A stretch of 64,000 nt of DNA from Gammaproteobacteria bacterium. GTDB lineage: Bacteria > Pseudomonadota > Gammaproteobacteria > Pseudomonadales > Pseudohongiellaceae. The notes under the pieces were generated by a model. That model was not told the DNA's origin. It saw nothing but the letters and a program-made list of their open reading frames with translations, and searched no databases. Shown piece by piece: positions 8,124-17,012 of the stretch. Position numbers and translations under genes: made by a program. Numbering within the stretch: position 1 is the first letter of the stretch; every line of letters starts with the position of its first letter. The DNA lies in contig JABJIC010000030.1 of the NCBI GenBank assembly GCA_018661465.1, forward strand, positions 62,001 to 126,000, written 5' to 3'.

Positions 8124-9830
8124 ATGATAGTGGCAGATTTTGATGCAATAGTAGTGGGTTCCGGGATGAGTGGCGGCATGTCTGCCAAAGAGCTCACCGA
8201 GCGTGGTTTAAAAGTTTTGGTTCTTGAAAGAGGGCCGGAAATTATTCCGGAAAGAGACTATGTCGATCAATTGTCTCCTTGGGAAACTCCGAACTTTGAC
8301 AGCGTTCCGCAAGACGAGATTGAAAAGCACTATCCGAAACAATACGGTGGTGTTGCCTATGCAATCAAGGAGTCAAACAAGGATTTCTGGGTAAAGGATG
8401 ATGAGCACCCCTATGAAGAAGCAGAGGGTACCAGTTATGACTGGTTACGGGGTTATCACACGGCGGGACGATCTATCATGTGGAGCCGCCAAACTTATCG
8501 CTTGAGTGATCTTGATTTTGAGGCAAACAAAACCGATGGCCACGGCGTCGATTGGCCAATTCGATATGCAGATATAGCTCCCTGGTATGAGAAGGTAGAA
8601 ACATTCGCGGGGATTTCAGGAAGTGCTGAAGGTCTTCCGCAATTACCCGATAGTGTTTTTCAACCGGCTTTTGAATTAACTGATGCCGAGAAGGAGCTGA
8701 AGTCAAAAGTAGAGACTGCATTTCCAGAACGAAACATTATTCCAGCTCGAGTAGCTCACCTAACTGATGCCACGGACGAACAGCGCTCTTTGGGAAGAAC
8801 AAACTGCCAGGCACGGAATCGCTGCCACTTCGGCTGCACATTCAAAGCCTATTTCTCATCTCTTAATGCAACACTACCGGCTGCTGAACGAACCGGTAAT
8901 CTCACCATGGTGCATAACGCCATTGTGCAGTCTGTTGAATATAACGCCGAATCCAATAGAGTTACGGGCGTTAGAGTGGTTGATGCCGAGACTAATGAAA
9001 AGAAACTCTACACTGCCAAAGTCATCTTCCTTAATGCATCGACCATCGCCTCGGCGATGATTCTGCTGCAATCAAAATCTGAAGCCTACCCGACTGGATT
9101 GGCAAATCGATCCGATCAAGTTGGTCGCAACTTGCTTGACCATGTCAGTGGTGCAGGCGCGGCCGGTTTGATGAGCGGATACGATAATATGAAAGTATTC
9201 GGAAGACGGCCTAGCGGAGGGATATATATTCCTCGTTATGCCAACCTCAATGGACAGGATAAACCTTATCTACGTGGCTTTGGATTTCAGGGAGGCTCGA
9301 GTCCCCTTGGAAACTCTGGCGGGCAGATTGCCGGTATAGGTCGTGAATTTAAAGAGGCTCACAAGAGCCCTGGTCCATGGCGAATAAATATTGGAGCGTT
9401 TGGCGAGCAGCTGCCGAATCCTGATAATCGCGTCACATTGCATGCTTCCAAGCGAGATAGATGGGGCAATCCTCTTGCGCTGTTTAACGTTACTTATAGC
9501 GACAACGAACACACCATGTTGCAGGAAGCCAGTAAGGATGCGGTTGCCATGCTTGAGGCTGCCGGTTGCACTAATATTACTTCGTCACCCGTGAATTTAA
9601 CCAAGCCGGGAAATAGAATTCATGAGATGGGCAGTGCGCGTATGGGACATGATCCTGCAACTTCTGTTCTTAATGGCTGGTGTCAGGCTCACGATATTCC
9701 CAATCTATTCATCACAGACGGCTCGTTCATGACTTCTTCAGCGTGCCAGAACCCTTCGCTGACCTACCTGGCCTTCAGTGCTCGCGCAGCACACTATGCG
9801 GCTGATCTATTGGCCGATGGATTGATCTAG
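8124..9830 (+). CDS. GMC-family FAD-dependent sugar/glycoside dehydrogenase, large subunit
   Basis: The protein has 568 residues. The FAD-binding GSGMSGGMSAKEL motif is at residues 12-24. The catalytic GMC pair is His500 (in RIHEMGSARMG) and Asn543 (in ACQNPSLTYLAF). Cys228, Cys234 and Cys238 form C-x5-C-x3-C, the spacing described for the [3Fe-4S] cluster of bacterial FAD-glucose dehydrogenase. It lacks a signal peptide and probably rides through Tat with the preceding subunit. A GTG at 8130, with better spacing to TAGGAG at 8115-8120, is an alternative start. The likely role is oxidation of a sugar hydroxyl, perhaps at C3 of a glycoside, passing electrons to a quinone or cytochrome. The substrate is inferred from neighbours only. 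Confidence 0.92.
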   Translation: MIVADFDAIVVGSGMSGGMSAKELTERGLKVLVLERGPEIIPERDYVDQLSPWETPNFDSVPQDEIEKHYPKQYGGVAYAIKESNKDFWVKDDEHPYEEAEGTSYDWLRGYHTAGRSIMWSRQTYRLSDLDFEANKTDGHGVDWPIRYADIAPWYEKVETFAGISGSAEGLPQLPDSVFQPAFELTDAEKELKSKVETAFPERNIIPARVAHLTDATDEQRSLGRTNCQARNRCHFGCTFKAYFSSLNATLPAAERTGNLTMVHNAIVQSVEYNAESNRVTGVRVVDAETNEKKLYTAKVIFLNASTIASAMILLQSKSEAYPTGLANRSDQVGRNLLDHVSGAGAAGLMSGYDNMKVFGRRPSGGIYIPRYANLNGQDKPYLRGFGFQGGSSPLGNSGGQIAGIGREFKEAHKSPGPWRINIGAFGEQLPNPDNRVTLHASKRDRWGNPLALFNVTYSDNEHTMLQEASKDAVAMLEAAGCTNITSSPVNLTKPGNRIHEMGSARMGHDPATSVLNGWCQAHDIPNLFITDGSFMTSSACQNPSLTYLAFSARAAHYAADLLADGLI

Positions 9831-9852
9831 TAAATGGGGCTGACTTAAGAGA

Positions 9853-10638
9853 TTAGGGAGACAGTGGAAGCAATTCAATCTTGCGAAATTGGGTTGGATG
9901 GCTTTCGGCTTGCAGGGAAATAAAACCTTCGCCCACTTTGAGGGGCGAGCCACTGGACAGCAATCTTTGGGCGTCTGGGTCTCTTGCGTCTAGTTGAGTC
10001 TCTGTATATTCGAATACCACTTCGCCATTCACAGTGTGTCGGATAAGTTCATCGCCGCGTACTTCAACTTCAAGACTAACCCATTGATCACCATGATAGG
10101 TGGCTGAGCTGGAATTCACACAGTGCTGTGTAATGAGTTCGCCCTCGAGCACATAGTTTGTTCCCGGCGTACACACATTTGCGGTCGCCCTCGGGTCGTT
10201 GCCATTTCCACCCAGTAACTGAACTTCGATTGAGGCAGGGAACTCCTGATCTAAAGTCATGGAGCGAGGATCCTGACTATGAATCATGATTCCGTTATTG
10301 CGGTAAGCCCACCCTGGTCCGTTAGTTACCTGGTCCCCTGAAAAGCGATATTCCACTCGCAGAAGATAGTGTGAGAAAGACTGGTCATAAAAAATGTGCC
10401 CAAATTCGCCGCTGAAGTCATTCCAGTTATCATATGAAACTGTGAGCAGCCCATCTTCTACTTTGAAAGTATCAAGGTGGTTCACACCTAAATCGTAGCC
10501 AGTAAATTTAGGAACCCAGTTTGATAAATCCTCACCATTAAACAATTGAACCCATGACTCATTTGAGTTCTGAGCGAGTGATTGGTTTCCTGTCAGCAGA
10601 ACACAGAAAGAAAGTGATAGAAGATGAAGTGTTTTCAT
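9853..10638 (-). CDS. DUF1080 / 3-keto-disaccharide hydrolase family secreted protein
   Basis: The protein has 261 residues with a Sec signal peptide ending SLA/QNSN. The mature part starts with WVQLFNGEDLSNWVPKF, the hallmark of DUF1080 (PF06439, a concanavalin-like fold now named 3-keto-disaccharide hydrolase). It continues with LLRVEYRF, NNGIMIHS and a C-terminal ISLQAESHPTQFRKIELLPL, all typical. The start overlaps the upstream lipoprotein stop by one base (TAATG), so the two are translationally coupled. It faces the GMC operon tail to tail with a 22-base gap. Together these suggest periplasmic cleavage of a 3-oxidised glycoside. Confidence 0.9.
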   Translation of the reverse strand: MKTLHLLSLSFCVLLTGNQSLAQNSNESWVQLFNGEDLSNWVPKFTGYDLGVNHLDTFKVEDGLLTVSYDNWNDFSGEFGHIFYDQSFSHYLLRVEYRFSGDQVTNGPGWAYRNNGIMIHSQDPRSMTLDQEFPASIEVQLLGGNGNDPRATANVCTPGTNYVLEGELITQHCVNSSSATYHGDQWVSLEVEVRGDELIRHTVNGEVVFEYTETQLDARDPDAQRLLSSGSPLKVGEGFISLQAESHPTQFRKIELLPLSP

Positions 10639-11036
10639 TAGCGAATACCGTTAATGGTTCTATTGAATTCTACTTTCTTGTCCCAGAGATTTGAGCAGCC
10701 ATAGGCGCTGAAGCATTCAATATCAACCACTATGTTAAAACCTGTTGTACTTTCTTCTCTGTACACAACGACACCGAGTCCACTTTGAGTAGTTAAAGTA
10801 CTTGAAGCAAAGATTCGTGTATCACTATCTCCCTGAATAACGAAGCTGGAATTTTCTTCTGTCCAGCTGCGAGCGGCATCCCACTTGGCTCCACAGTCAG
10901 CGGAACTGGAGCAGCTGGGAATTGTGCGATTAAACTCATCCATCTTGGCTTGAGTTTCGGGGGAAACGGCGCAAGAGGATATTGCTGTAGCCATCGCTAG
11001 TCCAAGCAGGGCAGGAATAATTTGTGGTTGTTTCAT
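10638..11036 (-). CDS. Small lipoprotein of unknown function
   Basis: There are 132 residues from the ATG at 11036, which has a GAGAGA ribosome binding site. A TTG two codons earlier is less likely. The signal peptide ends in a lipobox (AISSC). The mature part has four further Cys residues in two pairs (IPSCSSSADCG and ECFSAYGCS), suggesting two disulfides in an envelope protein. I do not recognise the family. It is coupled by a 1-base overlap to the DUF1080 gene, which links it to that function or merely to its transcript. Confidence 0.75.
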   Translation of the reverse strand: MKQPQIIPALLGLAMATAISSCAVSPETQAKMDEFNRTIPSCSSSADCGAKWDAARSWTEENSSFVIQGDSDTRIFASSTLTTQSGLGVVVYREESTTGFNIVVDIECFSAYGCSNLWDKKVEFNRTINGIR

Positions 11037-11084
11037 AATCAAGCATCTCTCTCAGAAGAAAGTGTCATTGGGAAGCTCAATATC

Positions 11085-12086
11085 CTATTCAGGGATATTG
11101 AGCTTCTTGGTCCAGAATATGTCGATGTTCCCAAGATTATTATCGGAACGTGTGGAGAACCAAGAAAAGCTATCTTCGCCCGGTGGAAGAGCTGGACACA
11201 TATCCGCAGCAGCGGTATTTACCTGCGGGCCTAGATTGAAAGCCTCACCCCAGCTATTTGCCCCTTGAGATTTCGCTCCCCATAAGTCCATGCCACCAAA
11301 TCCACCTGGGCGAGCGGAGGTGAAAAATACCGTTCCGTTTCGGTCCTGAGTGAAGTGGAATTCTTCGGAGGCGGTGTTGATGTTTGGTCCCTGGTTAACT
11401 GGTTCCTGCCAGCCGCCATTTCCATCAGGAGATGAACAATAAATATCCGAACCACCATATCCACCAGCTCTTCTGGAAGCAAAGCAGAGAGTCTCTCCGT
11501 CTTGAAGAATGGCAGGGCAGTGTTCATTGCCCTCGTTGGTGCTCACTGGAAAGCCGATTATTTCAGGAGTAGTCCACGCACCATTTACTTTTCGGGTAAC
11601 GAAAAGGTCGGTTGCATTGTTGGGGTTGCTTGTCGCCAATCGATCAGATTTGAAATAGATGGTATTGCCATCAGCTGTGATCCAGGGCTCCCGATCATCC
11701 CCAAGGCGAAGCGGGTCAACGTCAGTGGCTGGCGCAGCATTTATGGGAATACCCATATTCACAGGCGTATTCCAGCCCCCTGTTTGTTCATTAAATGTCG
11801 CAATATAAAGATCTTTAGGGTCGCCAGGGGCAACCGCCATATCTTCACGAGCGCTACAAAATACCATGGTACCGTCTGCGGCAAAGCTGAGCTCTCCTTC
11901 AGCCCACATAGTATTGATGGGCTCGCCGATGTTGTGAACTGCCAGATCAACCCAGCTGTCTTGGGCTAGCGCCTGGCCGCTGATGCTGCCTATAAGCAGG
12001 CCAGTCATAAGGATCAGAGTCTTTTGAATCATCGTCTGAACGGTTTTCAGAAAAGAGTTTCCAACAGTGTGAAGAGAGTAGTTCAT
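11085..12086 (-). CDS. PD40/TolB-like beta-propeller secreted protein
   Basis: The protein has 333 residues. Repeated WD40-like (PD40) units are clear: LSFAADGTMVFCSARED, EPWITADGNTIYFKSDR, ETLCFASRRAGGYGGSDIYCS, TVFFTSARPGGFGGMDLWG. The signal peptide is MIQKTLILMTGLLIGSISGQALA, preceded by 18 residues if the ATG at 12086 is used. That ATG has GGAG 8 bases upstream, while the inner ATG at 12032 has no evident site, so I keep the longer form. Such propellers bind partners or ligands in the periplasm. No enzymatic function is claimed. It ends 49 bases before the lipoprotein gene on the same strand. Confidence 0.85.
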   Translation of the reverse strand: MNYSLHTVGNSFLKTVQTMIQKTLILMTGLLIGSISGQALAQDSWVDLAVHNIGEPINTMWAEGELSFAADGTMVFCSAREDMAVAPGDPKDLYIATFNEQTGGWNTPVNMGIPINAAPATDVDPLRLGDDREPWITADGNTIYFKSDRLATSNPNNATDLFVTRKVNGAWTTPEIIGFPVSTNEGNEHCPAILQDGETLCFASRRAGGYGGSDIYCSSPDGNGGWQEPVNQGPNINTASEEFHFTQDRNGTVFFTSARPGGFGGMDLWGAKSQGANSWGEAFNLGPQVNTAAADMCPALPPGEDSFSWFSTRSDNNLGNIDIFWTKKLNIPE

Positions 12087-12275
12087 CTCAGTCGCTCCAA
12101 TTTTTTATGTGCTTATGTACCGATTTCCCAAAAGAATATCACAATTTAGATAGGGAGTTTTATCTACGAATCCTGAATTTATCCCCCATTGTTTCGTCAC
12201 GGCTTTGATCCAATTGAATAGATCCTCATAAAGGGCATAATGGCTCATTCATCCAGTAAATGAGGGAGTGAGAAG

Positions 12276-12581
12276 ATGAATTTACGCAGCATATATCTGG
12301 TGGGGGCTATACTGGGAGCGGTTATCCCGGTTGCCTTCTTTGTGAGTTTTATTATGGCTGAGGGGTTCGATCTGATCGCCTTTGTGCAAGGGCTATTCGT
12401 CAATGGAGCAGCCGGGGGGTTCACGGCAGACCTGCTCATCTCTTCATTCGTATTTTGGATCTACATGTTTTCGAAAAAGCAGAATGGACCCAAACCCTGG
12501 GCGTTTATCGGACTCAATCTTTGTATTGGATTGTCCTGTGCGTTACCTGCTTATCTTTGGGTGGCCAGCAAAGAAAGTTAG
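12276..12581 (+). CDS. DUF2834-like small membrane protein
   Basis: The protein has 101 residues and three predicted membrane helices (about residues 6-27, 50-66 and 74-96). The start has a strong GAGGGAG site before the ATG at 12276. The pattern of an N-terminal helix, a loop with GFDLIAFVQGLFVNGAAGGFTADL and a later FVFWIYMF helix resembles DUF2834 proteins, which have no known function. It is convergent with the antiporter gene, with only 7 bases between stops. Confidence 0.75.
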   Translation: MNLRSIYLVGAILGAVIPVAFFVSFIMAEGFDLIAFVQGLFVNGAAGGFTADLLISSFVFWIYMFSKKQNGPKPWAFIGLNLCIGLSCALPAYLWVASKES

Positions 12582-12588
12582 ATTGAAT

Positions 12589-13764
12589 TTAGTCTGGAAT
12601 CTCGCCAGCTCTTCGCAGAGTGAATCGGGTGGAGAGTGGGCCGACTATTTCAAAGAAGATGCAAGTGCCTACTACGGTCGAGAGTACTTGAGCGCCTAGC
12701 TCCGGGAAGCGTTCCGCTGCGAACAAGGCGAGACCCAGGGCGACTCCAGCCTGCGGCAGCATGCACCAGCCAATATGATTCCTTACTTTAGAGCTCGCGC
12801 CGGCGAGATAGGCTCCTGTGAAGGAGGATGAAATCAAGCCGAAGGTTCTTGCCAGGATATACGCGGCACTCAGTAAACCCAGAGTGAGCAGACTGCTAAT
12901 GTCAGCATGAAACCCTGCCAGTATGAAAAATATAACTAGAAATGGTTGTTGTACATTTTCGATTGCGTGAAATGGGCGAGTGTGGTGCTTGGCAACGTTG
13001 GTTACAACACAGCCCATGCTCATGCAGGCGAGGATATAGGAAAGATCAAGCGCCGCCGCAATGCCGCCGCACAGAAATACAAAACCAAGTGCCTCTATTA
13101 GTGTTAATTCACCTTCGCTAACTCGCCCGGTTACCCAGGCCATGGGAAGGCCGATGATTGCGCCGAGAATGATTGCACCGAATATTTCTCGAATGCCACT
13201 CCACATCAGGCCGTTGGCCGAGTGATCGCCACTCACGATGGCTGCGGCGGCCAGCATGAAACTGAACAGAATGACGCCCCAGGCATCATCAATAGCTACC
13301 AACCTCAATGAGGTTTCAGTTAGCTCGCCCTTTGCTTTAACTTCGTTAATGACGTCTGCCGTAGTCGCTGGTGCAGTCGCGGGGGCAATGCCGGCCAATA
13401 TTAATGCAATCTCTATGGGGAATTGAAATAGCAGAAGTATCAGGAAAACAATGGCTGCAGTTCCTATCACTTTTGTTATGGAAATAATGACCAGGGACTT
13501 CCCTATTTGTCTTATTGTAGCGCCAAGAAATTTTTCCCCCAATTCAAAACCGATAACGCTGAGAGCAGCCTGAGTAGCAACTGGAAACCATTGTTCGGCG
13601 TATTCGGGAACTAGATCGAGGCCAAAAGGACCAATGCAGATCCCCAATAACAAAAGGAGTATTACTCGAGGTATATGAGTGTGATGTCCAATACCATGGG
13701 CCGCATAGCCGACCAGCAAGAAGCAGCCGAGAAGAAGTAAGAACGTAGAGTCTGCTGTTTCCAT
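12589..13764 (-). CDS. CPA2-family cation:proton antiporter
   Basis: The protein has 391 residues with about 12 membrane helices. The conserved core is APATAPATTADVINEVK followed by RLVAIDDAWGVILFSF, where the Asp pair in the VAIDDAWG helix is the ion/proton-binding signature of monovalent cation:proton antiporter family 2. There is no C-terminal TrkA-N domain, so it is a short antiporter rather than a KefB/C channel. The expected role is Na+ or K+ against H+ exchange across the inner membrane. Confidence 0.9.
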   Translation of the reverse strand: METADSTFLLLLGCFLLVGYAAHGIGHHTHIPRVILLLLLGICIGPFGLDLVPEYAEQWFPVATQAALSVIGFELGEKFLGATIRQIGKSLVIISITKVIGTAAIVFLILLLFQFPIEIALILAGIAPATAPATTADVINEVKAKGELTETSLRLVAIDDAWGVILFSFMLAAAAIVSGDHSANGLMWSGIREIFGAIILGAIIGLPMAWVTGRVSEGELTLIEALGFVFLCGGIAAALDLSYILACMSMGCVVTNVAKHHTRPFHAIENVQQPFLVIFFILAGFHADISSLLTLGLLSAAYILARTFGLISSSFTGAYLAGASSKVRNHIGWCMLPQAGVALGLALFAAERFPELGAQVLSTVVGTCIFFEIVGPLSTRFTLRRAGEIPD

Positions 13765-13824
13765 TTAGCCAGTGTGTCTCGAATTAGTAGTCAATCGTGA
13801 GACTAAGATCTAGGTTATCGACAG

Positions 13825-14472
13825 CTAGATTAGCGCTAACTCTGAAAGAAATCGATTGGATTCTGTTATTGAATTTTCCATATCCACGATCAAAGCAGAA
13901 ATATCTCCTTCAATAGTGGCCAGCTCCGATCGCAAAGACGCTATCGCTCTGCTATTGAGGTTGTGTTTCAGGAAAAGTACTTGATCGCGAAATGCGTTTA
14001 CAACAGGAGTCATTTTTGATTCCGCTGCATGCATGGATGCTACCAATTGCTCATAGCGAACTCGAGTTTGTCTGAGTGTAGCAGCGCTGGAGTTACGCAG
14101 GGTTTGGTTTGTATAAAGTTCAAGCTCATCCTCCCACTCACTGAACAAGTCGGCGGATACATCTTCAACGGCTCGAATTCTATCGCTAACAACTTCGGCT
14201 CTCGATTCACTCTCTTCAAATTCACCGTTAAGAGAATCATAGGCAGCCTGCAGGTCACCACCATCAAAATTAAGAAGGGTAGTGAATTGTTCCAGCGCGG
14301 AACTGAATTGTTCCTTGGCCGCTTCCTGAGAATCTCTGGCCTCTTCAACTCGATCAACAAGAATGTCTCGCTTGTGAACGCCAAACTGTTCCATAGTTTC
14401 GTAATAAACCGTACTGCAGGCAGCAAAAACTAAAAGTGAGAAAAATAGGGAAATTCTTTTTGTGTTAGTCAT
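13825..14472 (-). CDS. DUF2959 family lipoprotein
   Basis: There are 215 residues from the ATG at 14472. An in-frame ATG at 14499 would add nine residues, and neither has a strong ribosome binding site. The signal peptide ends with the lipobox FAAC. The mature protein begins YYETMEQFGVHKRDILVDRVE, the hallmark of DUF2959, and is largely alpha-helical and acidic with heptad-like stretches. The family is common in gammaproteobacteria; its function is unknown. The YqaE gene lies just upstream on the same strand. Confidence 0.88.
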   Translation of the reverse strand: MTNTKRISLFFSLLVFAACSTVYYETMEQFGVHKRDILVDRVEEARDSQEAAKEQFSSALEQFTTLLNFDGGDLQAAYDSLNGEFEESESRAEVVSDRIRAVEDVSADLFSEWEDELELYTNQTLRNSSAATLRQTRVRYEQLVASMHAAESKMTPVVNAFRDQVLFLKHNLNSRAIASLRSELATIEGDISALIVDMENSITESNRFLSELALI

Positions 14473-14505
14473 TGGGTTATTCACCAGAAGATTAGTCATC
14501 TATCA

Positions 14506-14709
14506 CTAAGGTTTATGGGTTTCTTTGATTGCCTTTATAAGCTCTTTGTTTCGATTGTCGGCCAGATGTGTATGTACCACGAAAAAGGCATGAATGACGC
14601 CGGGGATCCAGAAAGCTATACACAGGAACACATTAAGGATCGCCTGAAACGGCTTCCCACATAGAAATACCGCCAATGGTGGAAGGAATATAGCGAGAAG
14701 GTATCGCAT
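14506..14709 (-). CDS. YqaE/Pmp3 family small membrane protein
   Basis: The protein has 67 residues with two membrane helices. The segments FLPPLAVFLCGKPFQAILN and IAFWIPGVIHAFFVV match the UPF0057/Pmp3 family. Yeast Pmp3 and plant relatives affect membrane potential and salt tolerance. The bacterial role is not established, although stress induction is common. It lies 34 bases upstream of the DUF2959 start at 14472, so they may share a transcript. Confidence 0.93.
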   Translation of the reverse strand: MRYLLAIFLPPLAVFLCGKPFQAILNVFLCIAFWIPGVIHAFFVVHTHLADNRNKELIKAIKETHKP

Positions 14710-14931
14710 GTCAAAACTCCAGTATTCATGATTGCTGATCAGAGTCAGCTGATGGCGATATCATAGCCCAAATAGATCATCTATCCATGAAAAAAATAGG
14801 GAGAAAACGGGAACGCTTCGCTGGATCCCTTTAAAACAGTGGCTTTTCGAAGAATTGACTGCAAATTAGAACAAGGCTCTAGAGCATCTCAGATATTGGG
14901 CTAGCTGGTCTGATACTGTACTATTAAAAAT

Positions 14932-15504
14932 ATGAAAATCTTTCTCACATTGTTTTTTGCTATGGCTCTGGCGAGCTGTCAGTCATCTTCGCTTCAGCAT
15001 GTAACTATAGAAACTGAACTGGGAAATATTGTCGTAGAAATAGATTCTGCAGCAGCTCCATTAACGGCGACTAATTTTTTGCGATATGTGGATGGGAACT
15101 TTTATCAGGGAGGAAGTTTCTATCGGACCGTCCGTATGGACAACCAGCCTGATAATGACATTCGTATAGAAGTCATTCAGGGTGGCGCTAATTCTGACCG
15201 TGATGAAGATTCTTTTGAGCCCATCCTGCTCGAAAGAACAAGCCTAACCGGAATTAGTCATAGGGATGGGGTGATCTCCATGGCCAGGGGCGGCCCTGAT
15301 TCGGCAACTCATTCATTCTTTATATGTATCGGTGACCAGCTCTCGCTTGATTATGGCGGCATGCGTAATCCTGATGGACAGGGATTCGCTGCATTCGGCC
15401 GTGTGATCGAAGGCATGGACATAGTTCGTGAAATACAATCTGGAGCAGATACTAGTCAAACTCTTGATAGTCCTATACTGATTGGAAATATTACTCGAAT
15501 GTAG
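14932..15504 (+). CDS. Cyclophilin-type peptidylprolyl isomerase, exported lipoprotein
   Basis: The protein has 190 residues. The signal peptide MKIFLTLFFAMALASC ends in a lipobox, so it is probably anchored in the periplasm. The cyclophilin core is visible: TELGNIVVEIDSAAAP, TNFLRYVDGNFYQGGSFYR with the catalytic Arg, ISMARGGPDSATHSFFICI and FAAFGRVIEGMDIV. It would catalyse cis-trans proline isomerisation in secreted proteins. It stands alone, with 62 bases before the monooxygenase gene. Confidence 0.93.
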   Translation: MKIFLTLFFAMALASCQSSSLQHVTIETELGNIVVEIDSAAAPLTATNFLRYVDGNFYQGGSFYRTVRMDNQPDNDIRIEVIQGGANSDRDEDSFEPILLERTSLTGISHRDGVISMARGGPDSATHSFFICIGDQLSLDYGGMRNPDGQGFAAFGRVIEGMDIVREIQSGADTSQTLDSPILIGNITRM

Positions 15505-15566
15505 ACTATCGCTTATCGCTGTTTTTGAACTCTCTCGAAACTACATGTGTTAAATGGAAATAGAGA

Positions 15567-17012
15567 ATGCTAGATGTATTGATTATAGGTGCGGGCATTT
15601 CAGGTATTAGTGCGGCATGCCATCTTCGCCAAAAATGCCCGAGCAAGACATTCGCCATTCTAGAAGGACGGAAAGCCCTGGGAGGAACCTGGGATTTGTT
15701 TCGCTATCCAGGAATACGCTCCGATAGCGACATGCACACTTTTGGATTCAATTTTAAACCTTGGACAAATCCCAAATCTCTGGCCGATGGACCTTCAATC
15801 CTTAAGTACTTGAATGAAGCGGTAGCAGAACATCAACTGGAAGATCAGATTCGCTACTCTCATCGGGTCGAAAAGGCATCATGGAGTGAGAGTGAGTCAT
15901 GTTGGACTGTAATCACAAACAATGAAAAGGGAGAGAAGGAAAGTATCAGCTCCCGCGTTCTGTTTATGTGTAGCGGCTACTACAATTACGATCGCGGGTA
16001 TTTACCGGACTTTACCGGCTTGGATGATTTTGAAGGAATCACGGTTCATCCTCAACACTGGCCCGAGGACCTGGACTACAGAAATAAGAAGGTAGTGGTT
16101 ATTGGAAGTGGGGCAACAGCCATGACTATAGTGCCGGCTATGGCTGGAAAAGCTGAGAAAGTGACTATGCTGCAGCGATCTCCCACATATGTTGCTTCTG
16201 CTCCGGGGGAAGATCGAATTGCGAATTTCTTGGGGAAAGTATTACCGGCCAATTGGGCTTATGCAATAACTCGCTGGCGGAATATTCGTTTTCAGAATTA
16301 CGTTTACAAACAGTCGCGTAAGAATCCGGAAAAACTTAAAAACATGATTTTGAAAAGGGTTCGCAAAGAGCTGAATACTGACTTCGATGTTGATCGTCAT
16401 TTTACACCCAGCTATAACCCCTGGGACGAGAGACTATGTCTGGTACCTGATGCTGACTTGTTTAAAGCAATTAATCGGGGGGACGCTGAGGTAGTCACAG
16501 CTGAGATTGAGTGCATTACGGCAAATGGAGTAAAGCTTACTAACGGCGATTTCCTCGAAGCAGACATGTTGGTCACTGCAACAGGATTAAATTTGCAAAT
16601 GATGGGTGGCGTTGAATTCGATTCAGACGGCGAGGCGATAGATTTTTCACAACGCTTCTATTACCAGGGCATGATGTTTTCCTCAGTGCCAAACCTCTTG
16701 CAGACCTTCGGTTATATCAATGCATCCTGGACACTGCGAGCCGATTTAAATTCGGAATTCCTTTGTAGAGTTTTAGATCATATGGACGCGAAGGGTGCTT
16801 CTCGATTTGTTCCTGTGCTTAATGAAAAAGATGAGAATATGGAAACCAAGGACTGGGTCAGTGATTTCCAACCTGGTTATATGAAAAGAGCGATGCACCT
16901 CTTTCCAAAGCAGGGCGCGGATGCGCCTTGGCACAATACCCAGAATTATCTCTTGGATAGAAAACTTCTTGGCTCAGGGGATCTGGAAGATGGTGTTCTT
17001 CAGTTCCGTTAG
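15567..17012 (+). CDS. Flavin-containing monooxygenase, Baeyer-Villiger type
   Basis: The protein has 481 residues. The first Rossmann motif GAGISG is at residues 8-13, and a second (GSGATA) is near 180-185. Residues 155-166 read FEGITVHPQHWP, an exact match to the FxGxxxHxxxWP fingerprint of type I Baeyer-Villiger monooxygenases. The early GGTWDLFRYPGIRSDSDM block is also typical. The enzyme would insert oxygen next to a ketone using NADPH, FAD and O2. The substrate is unknown. Its stop overlaps the convergent NhaC gene by four bases. Confidence 0.93.
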   Translation: MLDVLIIGAGISGISAACHLRQKCPSKTFAILEGRKALGGTWDLFRYPGIRSDSDMHTFGFNFKPWTNPKSLADGPSILKYLNEAVAEHQLEDQIRYSHRVEKASWSESESCWTVITNNEKGEKESISSRVLFMCSGYYNYDRGYLPDFTGLDDFEGITVHPQHWPEDLDYRNKKVVVIGSGATAMTIVPAMAGKAEKVTMLQRSPTYVASAPGEDRIANFLGKVLPANWAYAITRWRNIRFQNYVYKQSRKNPEKLKNMILKRVRKELNTDFDVDRHFTPSYNPWDERLCLVPDADLFKAINRGDAEVVTAEIECITANGVKLTNGDFLEADMLVTATGLNLQMMGGVEFDSDGEAIDFSQRFYYQGMMFSSVPNLLQTFGYINASWTLRADLNSEFLCRVLDHMDAKGASRFVPVLNEKDENMETKDWVSDFQPGYMKRAMHLFPKQGADAPWHNTQNYLLDRKLLGSGDLEDGVLQFR

